Assembly (NCBI GenBank): GCA_037201625.1
Contig: JBBCGR010000001.1
Location: forward strand, 434,001 to 498,000
From: JAMXLO01 sp037201625
GTDB lineage: Bacteria; Pseudomonadota; Alphaproteobacteria; Acetobacterales; Acetobacteraceae
Direction: 5' to 3'
Length of the DNA: 64,000 nt
Shown piece by piece: positions 42,399-51,044 of the stretch. A program made the position numbers and the translations under genes. The notes below the pieces were generated by a model. The model was not told the origin of the DNA and searched no databases. It worked only from the letters and a program-made list of their open reading frames with translations. Position 1 is the first letter of the stretch. Every line of letters begins with the position of its first letter.

Positions 42399-44726
42399 CT
42401 ATTCCGCCGCCAGGCGTTCCTCGCCCGGCTCCGGCGGATCGTAGGCACGGATCGGCGGCAGGTTGCCGGCGAACCGCACCACCTCGACCGTCGTCAACTG
42501 TCCAGTGCAGCCCTGCGACAGGCGCGACGTGCCGACATCGCGCGTCAGCACGTTGGGGTTGCCGTGCACGCAGAGCGACGCGTCCTCGTTCGGATCGGCC
42601 GGATCGTACCAGGCGCCGGTGGACAGGTTCACCGCCCCGCGCTGCACGTCCGCGCTCAGCGCCACGCCCGCCAGGCACGCGCCGCGGTCGTTGAACAGCC
42701 GCACGATATCGCCTTCGGCGATGCCACGCTCGGCGGCATCCGCGGGGTTCATCCGCGCCACCTCGCGGCCGCGATGCTTGCCGGCCAGGCTGTGCTCGCC
42801 GAAATCCAACTGGCTGTGCAGCCGCCGCGCCGGCTGGTTGGCGATCAGCCGCAACGGATGGCGCGCGTCCGGCACATCGGCCGGCGGCAGCCACACCGGA
42901 TGGCCCGGACAATCGGCATAGCCGAACCCGGCGATCGTCGCAGAGAAGATCTCCACCTTGCCGCTCGGCGTCGGCAGCGGATGCGCCTCCGGATCGCGCC
43001 GGAATGCGCCGACGATGCCGCCATCGTCGGGCGCCATCGGCAGCGCGAGTTCGCCACGCTGCCAGAACGTGTCGAAGTCCGGCGCGTCCTGGCCGGCGGC
43101 CGCCAGTGCCGCCTGTGTCCTCGCGTAAAGGTGCCGCAGCCAGGCATCGGTGTCGCGGCCCTCGGTGAAGGCCTCGCCGCGGCCCAGCCGCTCGGCCATT
43201 GCGCTCAGGATGGCGTAATCGTCGCGCGCCTCGCCGATCGGCGGCGCGACGCGGTGCATCGCCACCATCACCGAATCCGCCGAGCTGCTGCCGATATCGT
43301 TGCGCTCCAGCGTCATCGTCGCCGGCAGAACGATGTCGGCGTGCCGCGCGGTTGCGGTCCACGCCGTCTCGTGCACCACCAGCGTGTCGGGCCGTGCGAA
43401 GGCACGGCGCAGCCGGTTGAGGTCCTGGTGGTGGTGGAACGGATTGCCGCCCGCCCAGTAGACCAGGCGGATGTCGGGATAGGTCAGCCGGCGTCCATTG
43501 TAGTCGATGGTATCGCCCGGATGCAGCAGCATGTCCGAGACGCGCGCCACCGGAATGAAATCGGCGACGCGGTTGCGCCCCTGCGGCAGCGTCGGCAGCG
43601 GCACGGCGACCTCACGCCTGCCGTAATGACTCAGCGTGCCGAGCGCGTAGGCAAAGCCGCCGCCCGGCAGGCCGATCTGGCCGAGCATCGCGGCGAGCAC
43701 GGCCGCCATCCAGATCGGCTGTTCGCCATGCTCGGCGCGCTGCAGGGCGTGGGCGACCGCGATCAGCGTGCGCCGTCCCGCCATCGCGCGCGCCAGGCCG
43801 GCGATCGTGGCCTCCGGCACGCCGCAGATCGCCGCGGCCCAGGCGGCGTCCTTCGGCTGGCCGTCGCTGCGGCCGAGCAGGTAGTCCTCGAACACCGGAT
43901 AGCCGGTGCAGAACCGGTCGAGGAAGTCGCGGTCGTGCAGGTTCTCGCTCGCCAGCGTGTGGGCCACTCCGAGCAGGAGCGCCGTGTCGGTGTTGGGCAC
44001 CACCTGATACCAGTCGGCGGCGGCCTCCTCGGGCAGGTCGTCGCGCAGCGGGCTGACCAGGATGAAGCGCGCGCCGCGGCGTTGCGCCTCGGCCATCGCA
44101 CCGCGCTCCACGTGGCGCGTCACGCCGCCGGCGGCGACCGCGGAGTTGCGCAGGGGCATGCCGCCGAGCGCGAGCACCACGTCGGTGTGCGCCGCCACCT
44201 GCTCCCAGGTGACGCCGCGCCGGCACACGGCCTCGAGCGGTCCCAGGATGTGCGGCAGCATGACGGTGGATGCGCCGGCGCTGTAGCTGTTCACCGAACG
44301 GACATAGCCACCGAGGGCGATGTTGAGGAACCGGTGGATCTGGCTTTGCGCGTGGTGGAAGCGCCCGGCGCTGGACCAGCCATAGGAGCCGCCGAAGATC
44401 GCACCCGGGCCGAACGCGTCGCGCACCCGGCCGAGTTCCGCCGCCAGCAGGTCCAGCGCGCGGTCCCAGGAGACGGCGACGAATTCGTCGCGGCCGCGCC
44501 GGTCGTCCGGGCCCGGCCCGCGCTCCAGCCAGCCCCGCCGTACCATCGGGCGGGTGATGCGCGTCGGATGGCGCAGCGCGGTCGTGAAATTGTCGAGGAT
44601 GGGGCTGGGATCTGGGTCGCTGGGATAGGGGCGCACCGCCAGCCGGTCATCCTGCCAGCGCGCGGTGAACGCGCCCCAGTGCGAGCTGTGGGGACGCCAG
44701 TCCGGCGCGTGCGGGTCATCATTCAT
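42399..44726 (-). CDS. Molybdopterin-dependent oxidoreductase, BisC/TorA type
   Basis: 775 residues, DMSO-reductase family. The Mo-ligand Ser lies in FGGSYGWSSAGRFHHAQSQI (about residue 112). The two guanine-dinucleotide sites include VVLALGGMPLRNSAVAAGGV and RLVYWAGGNPFHHHQDLNRL, and the C-terminal domain has HPLRLIANQPARRLHSQLDF. There is no twin-arginine signal, so it should act in the cytoplasm like biotin sulfoxide reductase BisC, reducing S- or N-oxides. The open frame upstream is ignored; AGGAGG lies about 15 bases before ATG 44726. Confidence 0.88.
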   Translation of the reverse strand: MNDDPHAPDWRPHSSHWGAFTARWQDDRLAVRPYPSDPDPSPILDNFTTALRHPTRITRPMVRRGWLERGPGPDDRRGRDEFVAVSWDRALDLLAAELGRVRDAFGPGAIFGGSYGWSSAGRFHHAQSQIHRFLNIALGGYVRSVNSYSAGASTVMLPHILGPLEAVCRRGVTWEQVAAHTDVVLALGGMPLRNSAVAAGGVTRHVERGAMAEAQRRGARFILVSPLRDDLPEEAAADWYQVVPNTDTALLLGVAHTLASENLHDRDFLDRFCTGYPVFEDYLLGRSDGQPKDAAWAAAICGVPEATIAGLARAMAGRRTLIAVAHALQRAEHGEQPIWMAAVLAAMLGQIGLPGGGFAYALGTLSHYGRREVAVPLPTLPQGRNRVADFIPVARVSDMLLHPGDTIDYNGRRLTYPDIRLVYWAGGNPFHHHQDLNRLRRAFARPDTLVVHETAWTATARHADIVLPATMTLERNDIGSSSADSVMVAMHRVAPPIGEARDDYAILSAMAERLGRGEAFTEGRDTDAWLRHLYARTQAALAAAGQDAPDFDTFWQRGELALPMAPDDGGIVGAFRRDPEAHPLPTPSGKVEIFSATIAGFGYADCPGHPVWLPPADVPDARHPLRLIANQPARRLHSQLDFGEHSLAGKHRGREVARMNPADAAERGIAEGDIVRLFNDRGACLAGVALSADVQRGAVNLSTGAWYDPADPNEDASLCVHGNPNVLTRDVGTSRLSQGCTGQLTTVEVVRFAGNLPPIRAYDPPEPGEERLAAE

Positions 44727-44931
44727 GTCGGCGTGGCCTCCTGCTCGACGTTCGCGGGCAGCCGTCACGCTGACGTCAAGGTGATCATGGTGCGAAGTCC
44801 AAGGATCATCTAGCTGGCCGGTGTCCGCAACCCTTGATGTGCTATGTTGCGGTTCCGGCAGCCGCTCGCGCGCTGGCCGAAGCGACCGCATCGGCCATGC
44901 GCCAGCGGGCCGGATGCCTTCCTGGGAGCCG

Positions 44932-46167
44932 ATGATGGACGATACCGATGCAGCGGCGGCACAGCAGGGCGGCGGGACGTCGTGGCCCTTCCAGGCCAAT
45001 TGTCCGCAGCGCTACGCCGGGAACTATCGCGACTATGCCTCCCGCGGCGGCCTGGTCCGGCCGCGCGAGGACGTGCAGGGCTTCGTCGCCGGCGGCGTCA
45101 ACCGGGGCGACATGGCGCGGTTCTATTTCCTCTCGCTCGCCTTCGACCAGATCTGCCGGGAGGACATCATCGGCGACTTCGCCGAGTTGGGCGTCTACCG
45201 GGGCAACACCGCGACGGTGATCGCCAGGATGGCCCGGCGCCTGGGACGAACCGCCTATCTGTTCGACACGTTCGAAGGTTTCGATCGCAAGGACCTGCAA
45301 GGGGTCGACGCCGCCGTGCAGCCTGACGCCTTCGGCGACACGTCCCTCGCCGCCGTGCGCGCCGCCGTGGGTGAGGCCAACGTCGCCTTCATGCAAGGCT
45401 ATTTCCCCGACACCGCAGCCGGCGTCCCCGACGATGCCAGGTTCAGCCTGGTGCATATCGATTGCGATCTGTACGCGCCGATCCTCAGCGGCCTGCGCTA
45501 TTTCTACCCGCGCCTGGTGCCGGGCGGATTCCTCATCGTGCACGACTATTCCAGCCTGTGCTGGGCCGGTGCCGAGAAGGCGATCGACGAGTTCTTCGCC
45601 GACAAGCCGGAAGCCGTCATCCCGCTGCCCGACGGGGCCGGCAGCGCGGTGATCCGCAAGGCGCGCGCCGCGGGACCTGACGGCAACTGGCTCAACCGCA
45701 GGCGCGCCCGCGTGCTGCAGCAGGACTGGGTCCACGTCGTCAACGGTGGCCTGGGCGACCTGCTCGGCATCGGCTGGTGCACGCCCGAGGCGTGGGGCGT
45801 CTGGGGCACGGGCGACGTCCACGAGTTGCATCTTGTCGTGCCGGGTGGGGGCGCCGGCGTCTACCGCCTGGACATGGCGAGCCACGTGGCGCTGCTCGGC
45901 GCGCGGACGTCGCAGCAGGTCGACGTCGCGGTGGCGGGCCGGACGCTCGCCACCTGGGACTACACGGCGGAGGCGAACAGCGGCTTCCGGAGCGTCGATA
46001 TCCGGGTGGACGGCGGACGGCCCGACGCCACGGAGATCGTGGTGCAGTTCCGCCCTCGCTCGGTGGCGCGGCCGTGCGACCTGGAGCCCGGCCATCCCGA
46101 GACGCGGCCGCTGGGCGTCGCATTGCACCGTATCCGCTTCAGGAAGCTGGACGCGCCGCCGGGCTGA
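44932..46167 (+). CDS. TylF/MycF-family methyltransferase with C-terminal beta-rich domain
   Basis: About 411 residues. The first ~230 form a SAM-dependent O-methyltransferase of the macrocin/TylF type: IGDFAELGVYRGNTATVIAR (SAM site), AYLFDTFEGFDRKDL, FSLVHIDCDLYAPILSGLRY and PGGFLIVHDYSS. The last ~170 (VHELHLVVPGGGAGVYRLDM, then QQVDVAVAGRTLATWDY) look like a beta-sandwich of unknown role. ATG 44932 follows GGGAG by four bases; 44935 is also possible. It may modify a sugar or surface polymer; no glycan genes are adjacent. Confidence 0.8.
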   Translation: MMDDTDAAAAQQGGGTSWPFQANCPQRYAGNYRDYASRGGLVRPREDVQGFVAGGVNRGDMARFYFLSLAFDQICREDIIGDFAELGVYRGNTATVIARMARRLGRTAYLFDTFEGFDRKDLQGVDAAVQPDAFGDTSLAAVRAAVGEANVAFMQGYFPDTAAGVPDDARFSLVHIDCDLYAPILSGLRYFYPRLVPGGFLIVHDYSSLCWAGAEKAIDEFFADKPEAVIPLPDGAGSAVIRKARAAGPDGNWLNRRRARVLQQDWVHVVNGGLGDLLGIGWCTPEAWGVWGTGDVHELHLVVPGGGAGVYRLDMASHVALLGARTSQQVDVAVAGRTLATWDYTAEANSGFRSVDIRVDGGRPDATEIVVQFRPRSVARPCDLEPGHPETRPLGVALHRIRFRKLDAPPG

Positions 46168-46177
46168 CCGGACGCGC

Positions 46178-46363
46178 CTACAGATCGGCGAGCCTGATCC
46201 AGGCGGCGATGCCGGCCGCGACCACTGCCCCGAGGGCCAGCGTCAGCACATTGTCCGCCGCCGCCTCGTGCGCGACGGCGGTCCACAGCACCAGCACCGC
46301 GACGCCCACCGCGATGCCGCCGACCAGGCTTGCCTTGCCCTGCTTGATCGACCGCCGCGTCAT
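46178..46363 (-). CDS. Small two-helix membrane protein
   Basis: 61 residues with helices SLVGGIAVGVAVLVLWTAVA and NVLTLALGAVVAAGIAAWIR. Its start overlaps the stop of the sterol-desaturase-like gene (ATGA, 46360-46363), so it is probably co-translated. I recognise no family. Confidence 0.65.
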   Translation of the reverse strand: MTRRSIKQGKASLVGGIAVGVAVLVLWTAVAHEAAADNVLTLALGAVVAAGIAAWIRLADL

Positions 46364-47142
46364 TCGGCCGCCGCCTGCACATGGCCCACGCGCGGGTCGT
46401 CGCTGGTGTTGCGCACCCGCTTGAGGTCGCCGCGGACGAACCGCGTGCCGTAGCCGTTGAACACGTGCCGCAGCAGGCCGCAGCGCAGGTCCGAGGTGCC
46501 GAAGAACCAGTCGGCGATCGGGTAGGTCAGGTTGAAGTTGCGCTCCATCATCAGCGCGGTGTTGTGGTGCGCGATGTGATGGCGGCGGATCGAGTTCACC
46601 AGCGGGATGTGGCGGACCAGGCGGTCGTTCTTCACGTGGCAGCAGAAATGGAACAGCTCATAGTTCAGGTACAGCGCCACGTTGGTGATCAGCAGCAGCC
46701 AGCCGGCATTCACGAGCCCCACGAGGCCCAGCAGCGCCGCCGGCGGCAGCGACAGCGCCATGAACGCCACCAGCGCATAGGGCGGGAAGAACACGATGCG
46801 GAAGTCGCGCGTGCTGTCGATGGTGGGTTCCAGGTGGGTGAAGAACTGGTGGTGCGCCAGCGTGTGGCGTTTGTAGATACCCATGAAGCCCTTCACCGGG
46901 CGGTGCATGACGTAGCGGTGGATCCACCACTCGAACGCGTTCGAGATGCAGAATGCCGCGGGGATCACCAGGAACTCGTACCACGCCGGCGCCGTGACCT
47001 GCCGGGCGCAGTACCAGATGGCGGCGAGGCCGAGCGCATAGATCAGTGCGACATGCGCCCAGCCGGCGTAGGCCGGGGCGATGCGGGTGCGGAAATCGGC
47101 GCGGAACGCCGCCTGCCGCTGCGACATCTTCTGCGGGTCCAT
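46360..47142 (-). CDS. Sterol desaturase/fatty acid hydroxylase-family protein
   Basis: 260 residues with about four membrane segments. Three His clusters bind the di-iron centre: HRYVMH (75-80), HTLAHH (93-98) and HHIAHH (about 190-198). These integral membrane enzymes hydroxylate or desaturate lipids. ATG 47142 has GGAGGAAA upstream, and the frame beyond it is spurious. A small membrane gene overlaps the 3' end. It is divergent from the MaoC-type gene. Confidence 0.88.
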   Translation of the reverse strand: MDPQKMSQRQAAFRADFRTRIAPAYAGWAHVALIYALGLAAIWYCARQVTAPAWYEFLVIPAAFCISNAFEWWIHRYVMHRPVKGFMGIYKRHTLAHHQFFTHLEPTIDSTRDFRIVFFPPYALVAFMALSLPPAALLGLVGLVNAGWLLLITNVALYLNYELFHFCCHVKNDRLVRHIPLVNSIRRHHIAHHNTALMMERNFNLTYPIADWFFGTSDLRCGLLRHVFNGYGTRFVRGDLKRVRNTSDDPRVGHVQAAAE

Positions 47143-47207
47143 CACCGTTTCCTCCGGAGCCGGCCAGTGATAGGACGGATTTCCAGGCTGCGACAAGGGG
47201 AAGCGCG

Positions 47208-47663
47208 ATGCTCGAGGTGGAGACGCCGGCCGACATGAAGGCCCATATCGGCGAGAAGATCGGCCCCAGCGCGTGGGTGACGGTGGACCAGGCGATGATC
47301 GACAAATTCGCCGAGGCGACCGGCGACCACCAGTGGATCCACGTGGATGTGGAGCGGGCGAAGCGCGAGATGCCGGGCGGCAGGACGATCGCGCACGGCT
47401 ACCTCACGCTGTCGCTGCTGCCTCGGCTGACGCACGAGATCTGGACCATTCGCAAGCGCTCGCGCGGCATCAACTACGGGTCGAACAAGGTGCGCTTCAC
47501 CGCGCCGGTGCCGGCCGGGTCGCGCGTGCGGCTGCACCAGACGCTGAAGTCGGTGGAGGACATCGAGGGCGGCGTGCGCCTGACCTTCGACAGCCAGATC
47601 GAGATCGAGGGCTCGACGCGCCCTGCCCTGGTGGCCGAGACGATGGGACTGGCGTTCGACTGA
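47208..47663 (+). CDS. MaoC-family dehydratase
   Basis: 151 residues with the hot-dog fold. The hydratase motif is FAEATGDHQWIHVDVERAKR, with catalytic Asp and His in DHQWIHVD, followed by GGRTIAHGYLTLSLLPRLTH. It hydrates 2-enoyl-CoA, as in (R)-specific enoyl-CoA hydratases. The start (AAGGGGAAGCGCGATG) gives the normal family length. Confidence 0.9.
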   Translation: MLEVETPADMKAHIGEKIGPSAWVTVDQAMIDKFAEATGDHQWIHVDVERAKREMPGGRTIAHGYLTLSLLPRLTHEIWTIRKRSRGINYGSNKVRFTAPVPAGSRVRLHQTLKSVEDIEGGVRLTFDSQIEIEGSTRPALVAETMGLAFD

Positions 47664-47691
47664 CGCGGGGGGGGCGTGGGGCGGCGGTCGG

Positions 47692-48054
47692 TCAGCGGCC
47701 GTGCCAGGGCTCGCAGCCGAGGCCGTCGTTGTCGCGGTCGAGATGTGGCGCGTAGTAGGGCGAACCGCGCGGGATGTTCTGCAGGCCCCAGGCCCGCGCC
47801 TCGGTGCAGTTGCGCGGCGGGCGCACGGCGCGCACCGCCTGCGGCAGCGGCGGACTGCTCCAGGTCTGCGACGGCGTGTAAACCGTCGGCAATTTCTCGG
47901 CAGCGGACGACGCCCAGAGGCTCGACAGATCCAGGCCAGTGTCCGCCACCGGAGCGAGCAGCACCAGGAAAAGGCCTGCGCACACCAGGCACGCGGTGCA
48001 GCGCGGCCGGTGAGGACACCAGCGAGTCAATCTATACTTGCGTCGCCACAACAT
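47692..48054 (-). CDS. Excalibur calcium-binding domain protein
   Basis: About 120 residues from the ATG at 48054 (an in-frame ATG at 48120 is possible). One membrane or signal segment (CLVCAGLFLVLLAPVADTGL) is followed by a spacer, then the Excalibur motif NCTEARAWGLQNIPRGSPYY, then APHLDRDNDGLGCEP, with the DxDxDGxxCE calcium loop. The domain faces the periplasm. The target or enzyme it assists is unknown. Confidence 0.8.
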   Translation of the reverse strand: MLWRRKYRLTRWCPHRPRCTACLVCAGLFLVLLAPVADTGLDLSSLWASSAAEKLPTVYTPSQTWSSPPLPQAVRAVRPPRNCTEARAWGLQNIPRGSPYYAPHLDRDNDGLGCEPWHGR

Positions 48055-48146
48055 CGCGCGCTGCCTCCACCGCGCAGTGTGCCAGCGACTCGTTACAGGC
48101 GTGTTTCGCCCGGCCGGCACGTGGTCCGCCGGTCCCAGGCGCGGCG

Positions 48147-48866
48147 TCAGCGGAGGAAGCGCAGGTCCATGCCGCGTGCCATCCAGCCGGCCTCGATCGC
48201 GTCCATGTCGATGAAGCCGGATGGATTGCTGCGTGACGGCTGATTGGCCAGCCCCGGCGCACGCTCCACCCGCCAGACGCCGATCAGCCGTCGGAGTTCC
48301 GGCAGCGGCGCGGCACTGTCGTCCACCCGCAGGTCGAGATCGGGGAAATCCTCAGTCGTGGTCAGGACCATTGCGGCCGACTGCCGCCCTCTCCGGTCGC
48401 CGCCCGCCGCCTCGCCGGCCTCCATCGCCAGCATCAAGCGCTCCGGCAGGTCGGCGTCGGGATGGGCCTGCCAGGCGGCCAGCGTCTCGGCGACCGTCGG
48501 CTCGCCGGACAGCATGTTGCCGGCGACGCTGATCCCCTCGCCCGCCACGCTGCCGCACCACGACACGCAGTTCTGTCCGGTCCAGGCGGCGGTGCGGCCG
48601 TGGCGGTCCACCGCGTGCACCTGGCGCAGGCCGCGCCCGGCATCGCCGGCGAGCGCGCCCTCGATGGCCGCATCCGGCGGCAGGCCGCGTGCCAGCCCGT
48701 CCAGGATGGCAGGCCCGAGATAGCGGTTGCTCATGGACTGGGTGGAGACGGCGCCGACGCCGCGGCGAATGAACGGGCAGATCGCGCCGACGGCAAAGGC
48801 CTTGGTGGCGACCGCAACCGCGAAGGCACCGCTGGCGGGGTCGTGGGTGACGATGGACCAGGTCAT
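48147..48866 (-). CDS. DUF1028 domain-containing protein
   Basis: 239 residues. It begins TWSIVTHDPASGAFAVAVAT, the N-terminal Ntn-hydrolase-like start of DUF1028, with VGAVSTQSMSNRYLGPAILD and GISVAGNMLSGEPTVAETLA. The family is a predicted Ntn amidohydrolase group of unknown substrate. Length is normal. No neighbour suggests a pathway. Confidence 0.88.
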   Translation of the reverse strand: MTWSIVTHDPASGAFAVAVATKAFAVGAICPFIRRGVGAVSTQSMSNRYLGPAILDGLARGLPPDAAIEGALAGDAGRGLRQVHAVDRHGRTAAWTGQNCVSWCGSVAGEGISVAGNMLSGEPTVAETLAAWQAHPDADLPERLMLAMEAGEAAGGDRRGRQSAAMVLTTTEDFPDLDLRVDDSAAPLPELRRLIGVWRVERAPGLANQPSRSNPSGFIDMDAIEAGWMARGMDLRFLR

Positions 48867-48938
48867 GCGAGCGATTGAGCGGCAACACGGCGGAGGCGGT
48901 CAAGGCCGTTCAGGGCTCTGTCGCCGATCATTGCGGCC

Positions 48939-49883
48939 TCAAGCTGCGGCAGTGCCGAAATCGCACAGCCGGGTGCCGCTGTTGTCCAGCTCCACGCCGT
49001 GCGGCGCGATCCTCACGCGGATCACCGAGTCCGGCCGCGCCCGCAGCGCATCGACCGCGAGGGCGAAGCCGTGCCGGCCCGTGCCGATTCCGCCATCCAG
49101 CAGATCCTGCCTGAAGAGATCGGCAGCCAACCGCGACACCACGATGTCATCCACGACGATGTCCAGCAGCAGCGGCTCGGCCGATTGGGTCAGCCGGCAC
49201 CAGCCGTACAGCAGACCGCCGCGCACGCCCTCGATCAGTCCCTCATAGCGCCGCCGTGCACCGGCGAGGTAGCGCTGGCGGTTGGGCTCCACCAGTTCGA
49301 CCAGCCGCGCGCGCAGGTCACCGGGGAGCGGCAGGTCGCAGAACTGCGCCAGGCTGTCGATGAAATCTCCAGGGAATGCCAGCATCTTTTCATAACTCAG
49401 CAGCAGCGCCGGGCACGCCAGCGCCTGCACGAAGCCCAGCATCGCCGCCTGCTCGTCCACCACCTCACGCAGCGCCTGCGCCGTATCGCGGAACTCCGAC
49501 AGCGCGGTGCGCACCGCCATCGCCACCGGATCGCGGAACGTGACGATCACGCGCGGCCGCTCGAACAGCGCGAGCCCGGCGGGCTGCAGCGCCTGGCACA
49601 GCATCGGAAACTTGAAGCCCCAGCATGGAAACTCCGCGTTCCGCCGGGCGACCAGCGCGATCAGTGCGGCGCGGTCGTGCGTGGTCAGCGGCTGCGCGAT
49701 CTCCTCATCCTCATACACGATGTCATTGATCGCGCGGCCCATGAACAGGCCGGCGCGCTGCAGCACGGACGCGACCAGGCTGGTGCCCGACCGGTGCAGA
49801 CCCGTGACGATGAAGCTGCGTCCGGGCGGCCCCGATGGGTGGTGGACGATGCAGCCCTTGTTGACCAGATCGGTGAGCGGCAT
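48939..49883 (-). CDS. Sulfotransferase-family protein with C-terminal beta domain
   Basis: 314 residues. The P-loop is SFIVTGLHRSGTSLVASVLQ (about residues 23-42) and the 3'-phosphate site RPRVIVTFRDPVAMAVRTAL (about 107). The C-terminal ~85 residues (GLLYGWCRLTQSAEPLLLDI, then DLLDGGIGTGRHGFALAVDA) match a small beta-rich module seen at the ends of some glycan-related enzymes (G..GW....P..L.V and R.DL...G.G.G.HGF). The module and a possible glycan acceptor are inference. Confidence 0.82.
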   Translation of the reverse strand: MPLTDLVNKGCIVHHPSGPPGRSFIVTGLHRSGTSLVASVLQRAGLFMGRAINDIVYEDEEIAQPLTTHDRAALIALVARRNAEFPCWGFKFPMLCQALQPAGLALFERPRVIVTFRDPVAMAVRTALSEFRDTAQALREVVDEQAAMLGFVQALACPALLLSYEKMLAFPGDFIDSLAQFCDLPLPGDLRARLVELVEPNRQRYLAGARRRYEGLIEGVRGGLLYGWCRLTQSAEPLLLDIVVDDIVVSRLAADLFRQDLLDGGIGTGRHGFALAVDALRARPDSVIRVRIAPHGVELDNSGTRLCDFGTAAA

Positions 49884-50042
49884 GCGCTACCCAGACTCAG
49901 TGAGCCGCGCCAGGACATGCGCCGTCGCCTGCCGCCGCGACATCCCCGCACGAGCGGAGACCGACACGAGCGGAGACCGACAGGAGCGGCGTGCCCCTCC
50001 TGGATCCCGGCCTGCGCGGCGATGACGGCACGGTCCGCACGA

Positions 50043-50684
50043 TTACACGGCTGCGGGGATGGGCGCCAGACGATGCTCCTCGACGACGAAATGCGCGGCG
50101 CCGGTGTCGGCATCGGCCAGCGCGCATTCCAGATCGACCAGGCTCGGGAATGCCAGTTCGACGACGCCTGCCGTGCTCACCGGCAGATGCGGGATCGTGC
50201 TGTTCGGCGCCGGCCCCTGCTCCAGCACGCGGTACAGCACGAGCCCGGCCAGCCGCGGCAGCGTCCGCGCCCACGCGGCACAGCGTTCCAGTGCCGCATC
50301 GTCCGCCGCCGCGCCGGGCAGCACCGCCAGCAGCTTCATGCGCGCACCGGCAGCCGCCTGGATGACGACATCGGCCTCACAGACCACCCGCGACACCGCG
50401 CCGATGAACAGCCGCGAATCGATGTTGCACGCCGCCATCTCCGGCGAGTGATGCGCGCGCAGCCGGTCCGCATCGTTGTCGAACCACAGGATCGGGAAGC
50501 CGTCGATCCGCATCGCGCGCGCCGCCGCGTTCAACGCCGGCGAGGCGATCACGTGGTCCTGCACATAGTGGCGCAGGGCGGGAAACACACGGACCAGCGG
50601 CCCGTGCACGTCCAGCCAGTGCCGGCGGAATTCGGCCAGCGTGACATCGTCTCGCTGGCGCATCAGACTGATCGAGGCGATCAT
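50043..50684 (-). CDS. EthD domain-containing protein (two ferredoxin-like repeats)
   Basis: 213 residues. The first EthD-like repeat is IASISLMRQRDDVTLAEFRR, then HWLDVHGPLVRVFPALRHYV. The second starts about residue 110 (MKLLAVLPGAAADDAALERC). The family is a dimeric alpha-beta barrel; members help in ether degradation or act as small hydrolases/decarboxylases. Its start overlaps the stop of the GYD gene (ATGA, 50681-50684), giving a tight two-gene operon of dimeric-barrel proteins. Confidence 0.85.
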   Translation of the reverse strand: MIASISLMRQRDDVTLAEFRRHWLDVHGPLVRVFPALRHYVQDHVIASPALNAAARAMRIDGFPILWFDNDADRLRAHHSPEMAACNIDSRLFIGAVSRVVCEADVVIQAAAGARMKLLAVLPGAAADDAALERCAAWARTLPRLAGLVLYRVLEQGPAPNSTIPHLPVSTAGVVELAFPSLVDLECALADADTGAAHFVVEEHRLAPIPAAV

Positions 50685-50974
50685 CGCAGCGTGTTGACGA
50701 TCTGGCGGAAGGCTTCCTCGGGAAACGCCTTCAGCGAGGTGGACCGCACATTGCCAAGCTGGCCCAGCATCAATGTGAAACGCGCCGCAACCGCATCGTC
50801 GGGCGCGTCATAGATCATGACGAGGTCGTAAGATCCCATCGTCATGTAGACAGAGCGGAATTGTCCACCCATCTCCTCCAATGTTTTCTTGGCCGTATCC
50901 ACTCGCTTCGGACTTTCGCCGATGTTGCGCATCCCTTGGTCGGTCCAGGTGGCGAGCATGACATAGGTCGGCAT
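50681..50974 (-). CDS. GYD domain-containing protein
   Basis: 97 residues. TYVMLATWTDQGMRNIGESP, then KRVDTAKKTLEEMGGQFRSV and YMTMGSYDLVMIYDAPDDAV, with GSYD standing for the GxYD motif of the family. A small dimeric alpha-beta barrel protein of unknown function, translated together with the EthD protein. Confidence 0.9.
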   Translation of the reverse strand: MPTYVMLATWTDQGMRNIGESPKRVDTAKKTLEEMGGQFRSVYMTMGSYDLVMIYDAPDDAVAARFTLMLGQLGNVRSTSLKAFPEEAFRQIVNTLR

Positions 50975-51044
50975 GGCGCGTCCCTCCTACTCAGTCCTGA
51001 GAACCCGGCCTAAGCTGACGACTGATCAGGGAGGGAAGCAAGCC

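Noticed and set aside
41658..44813. 1051-codon plus-strand open frame
   Set aside because: It is antisense to the GIY-YIG-like and molybdoenzyme genes and is His/Arg/Ala low complexity.
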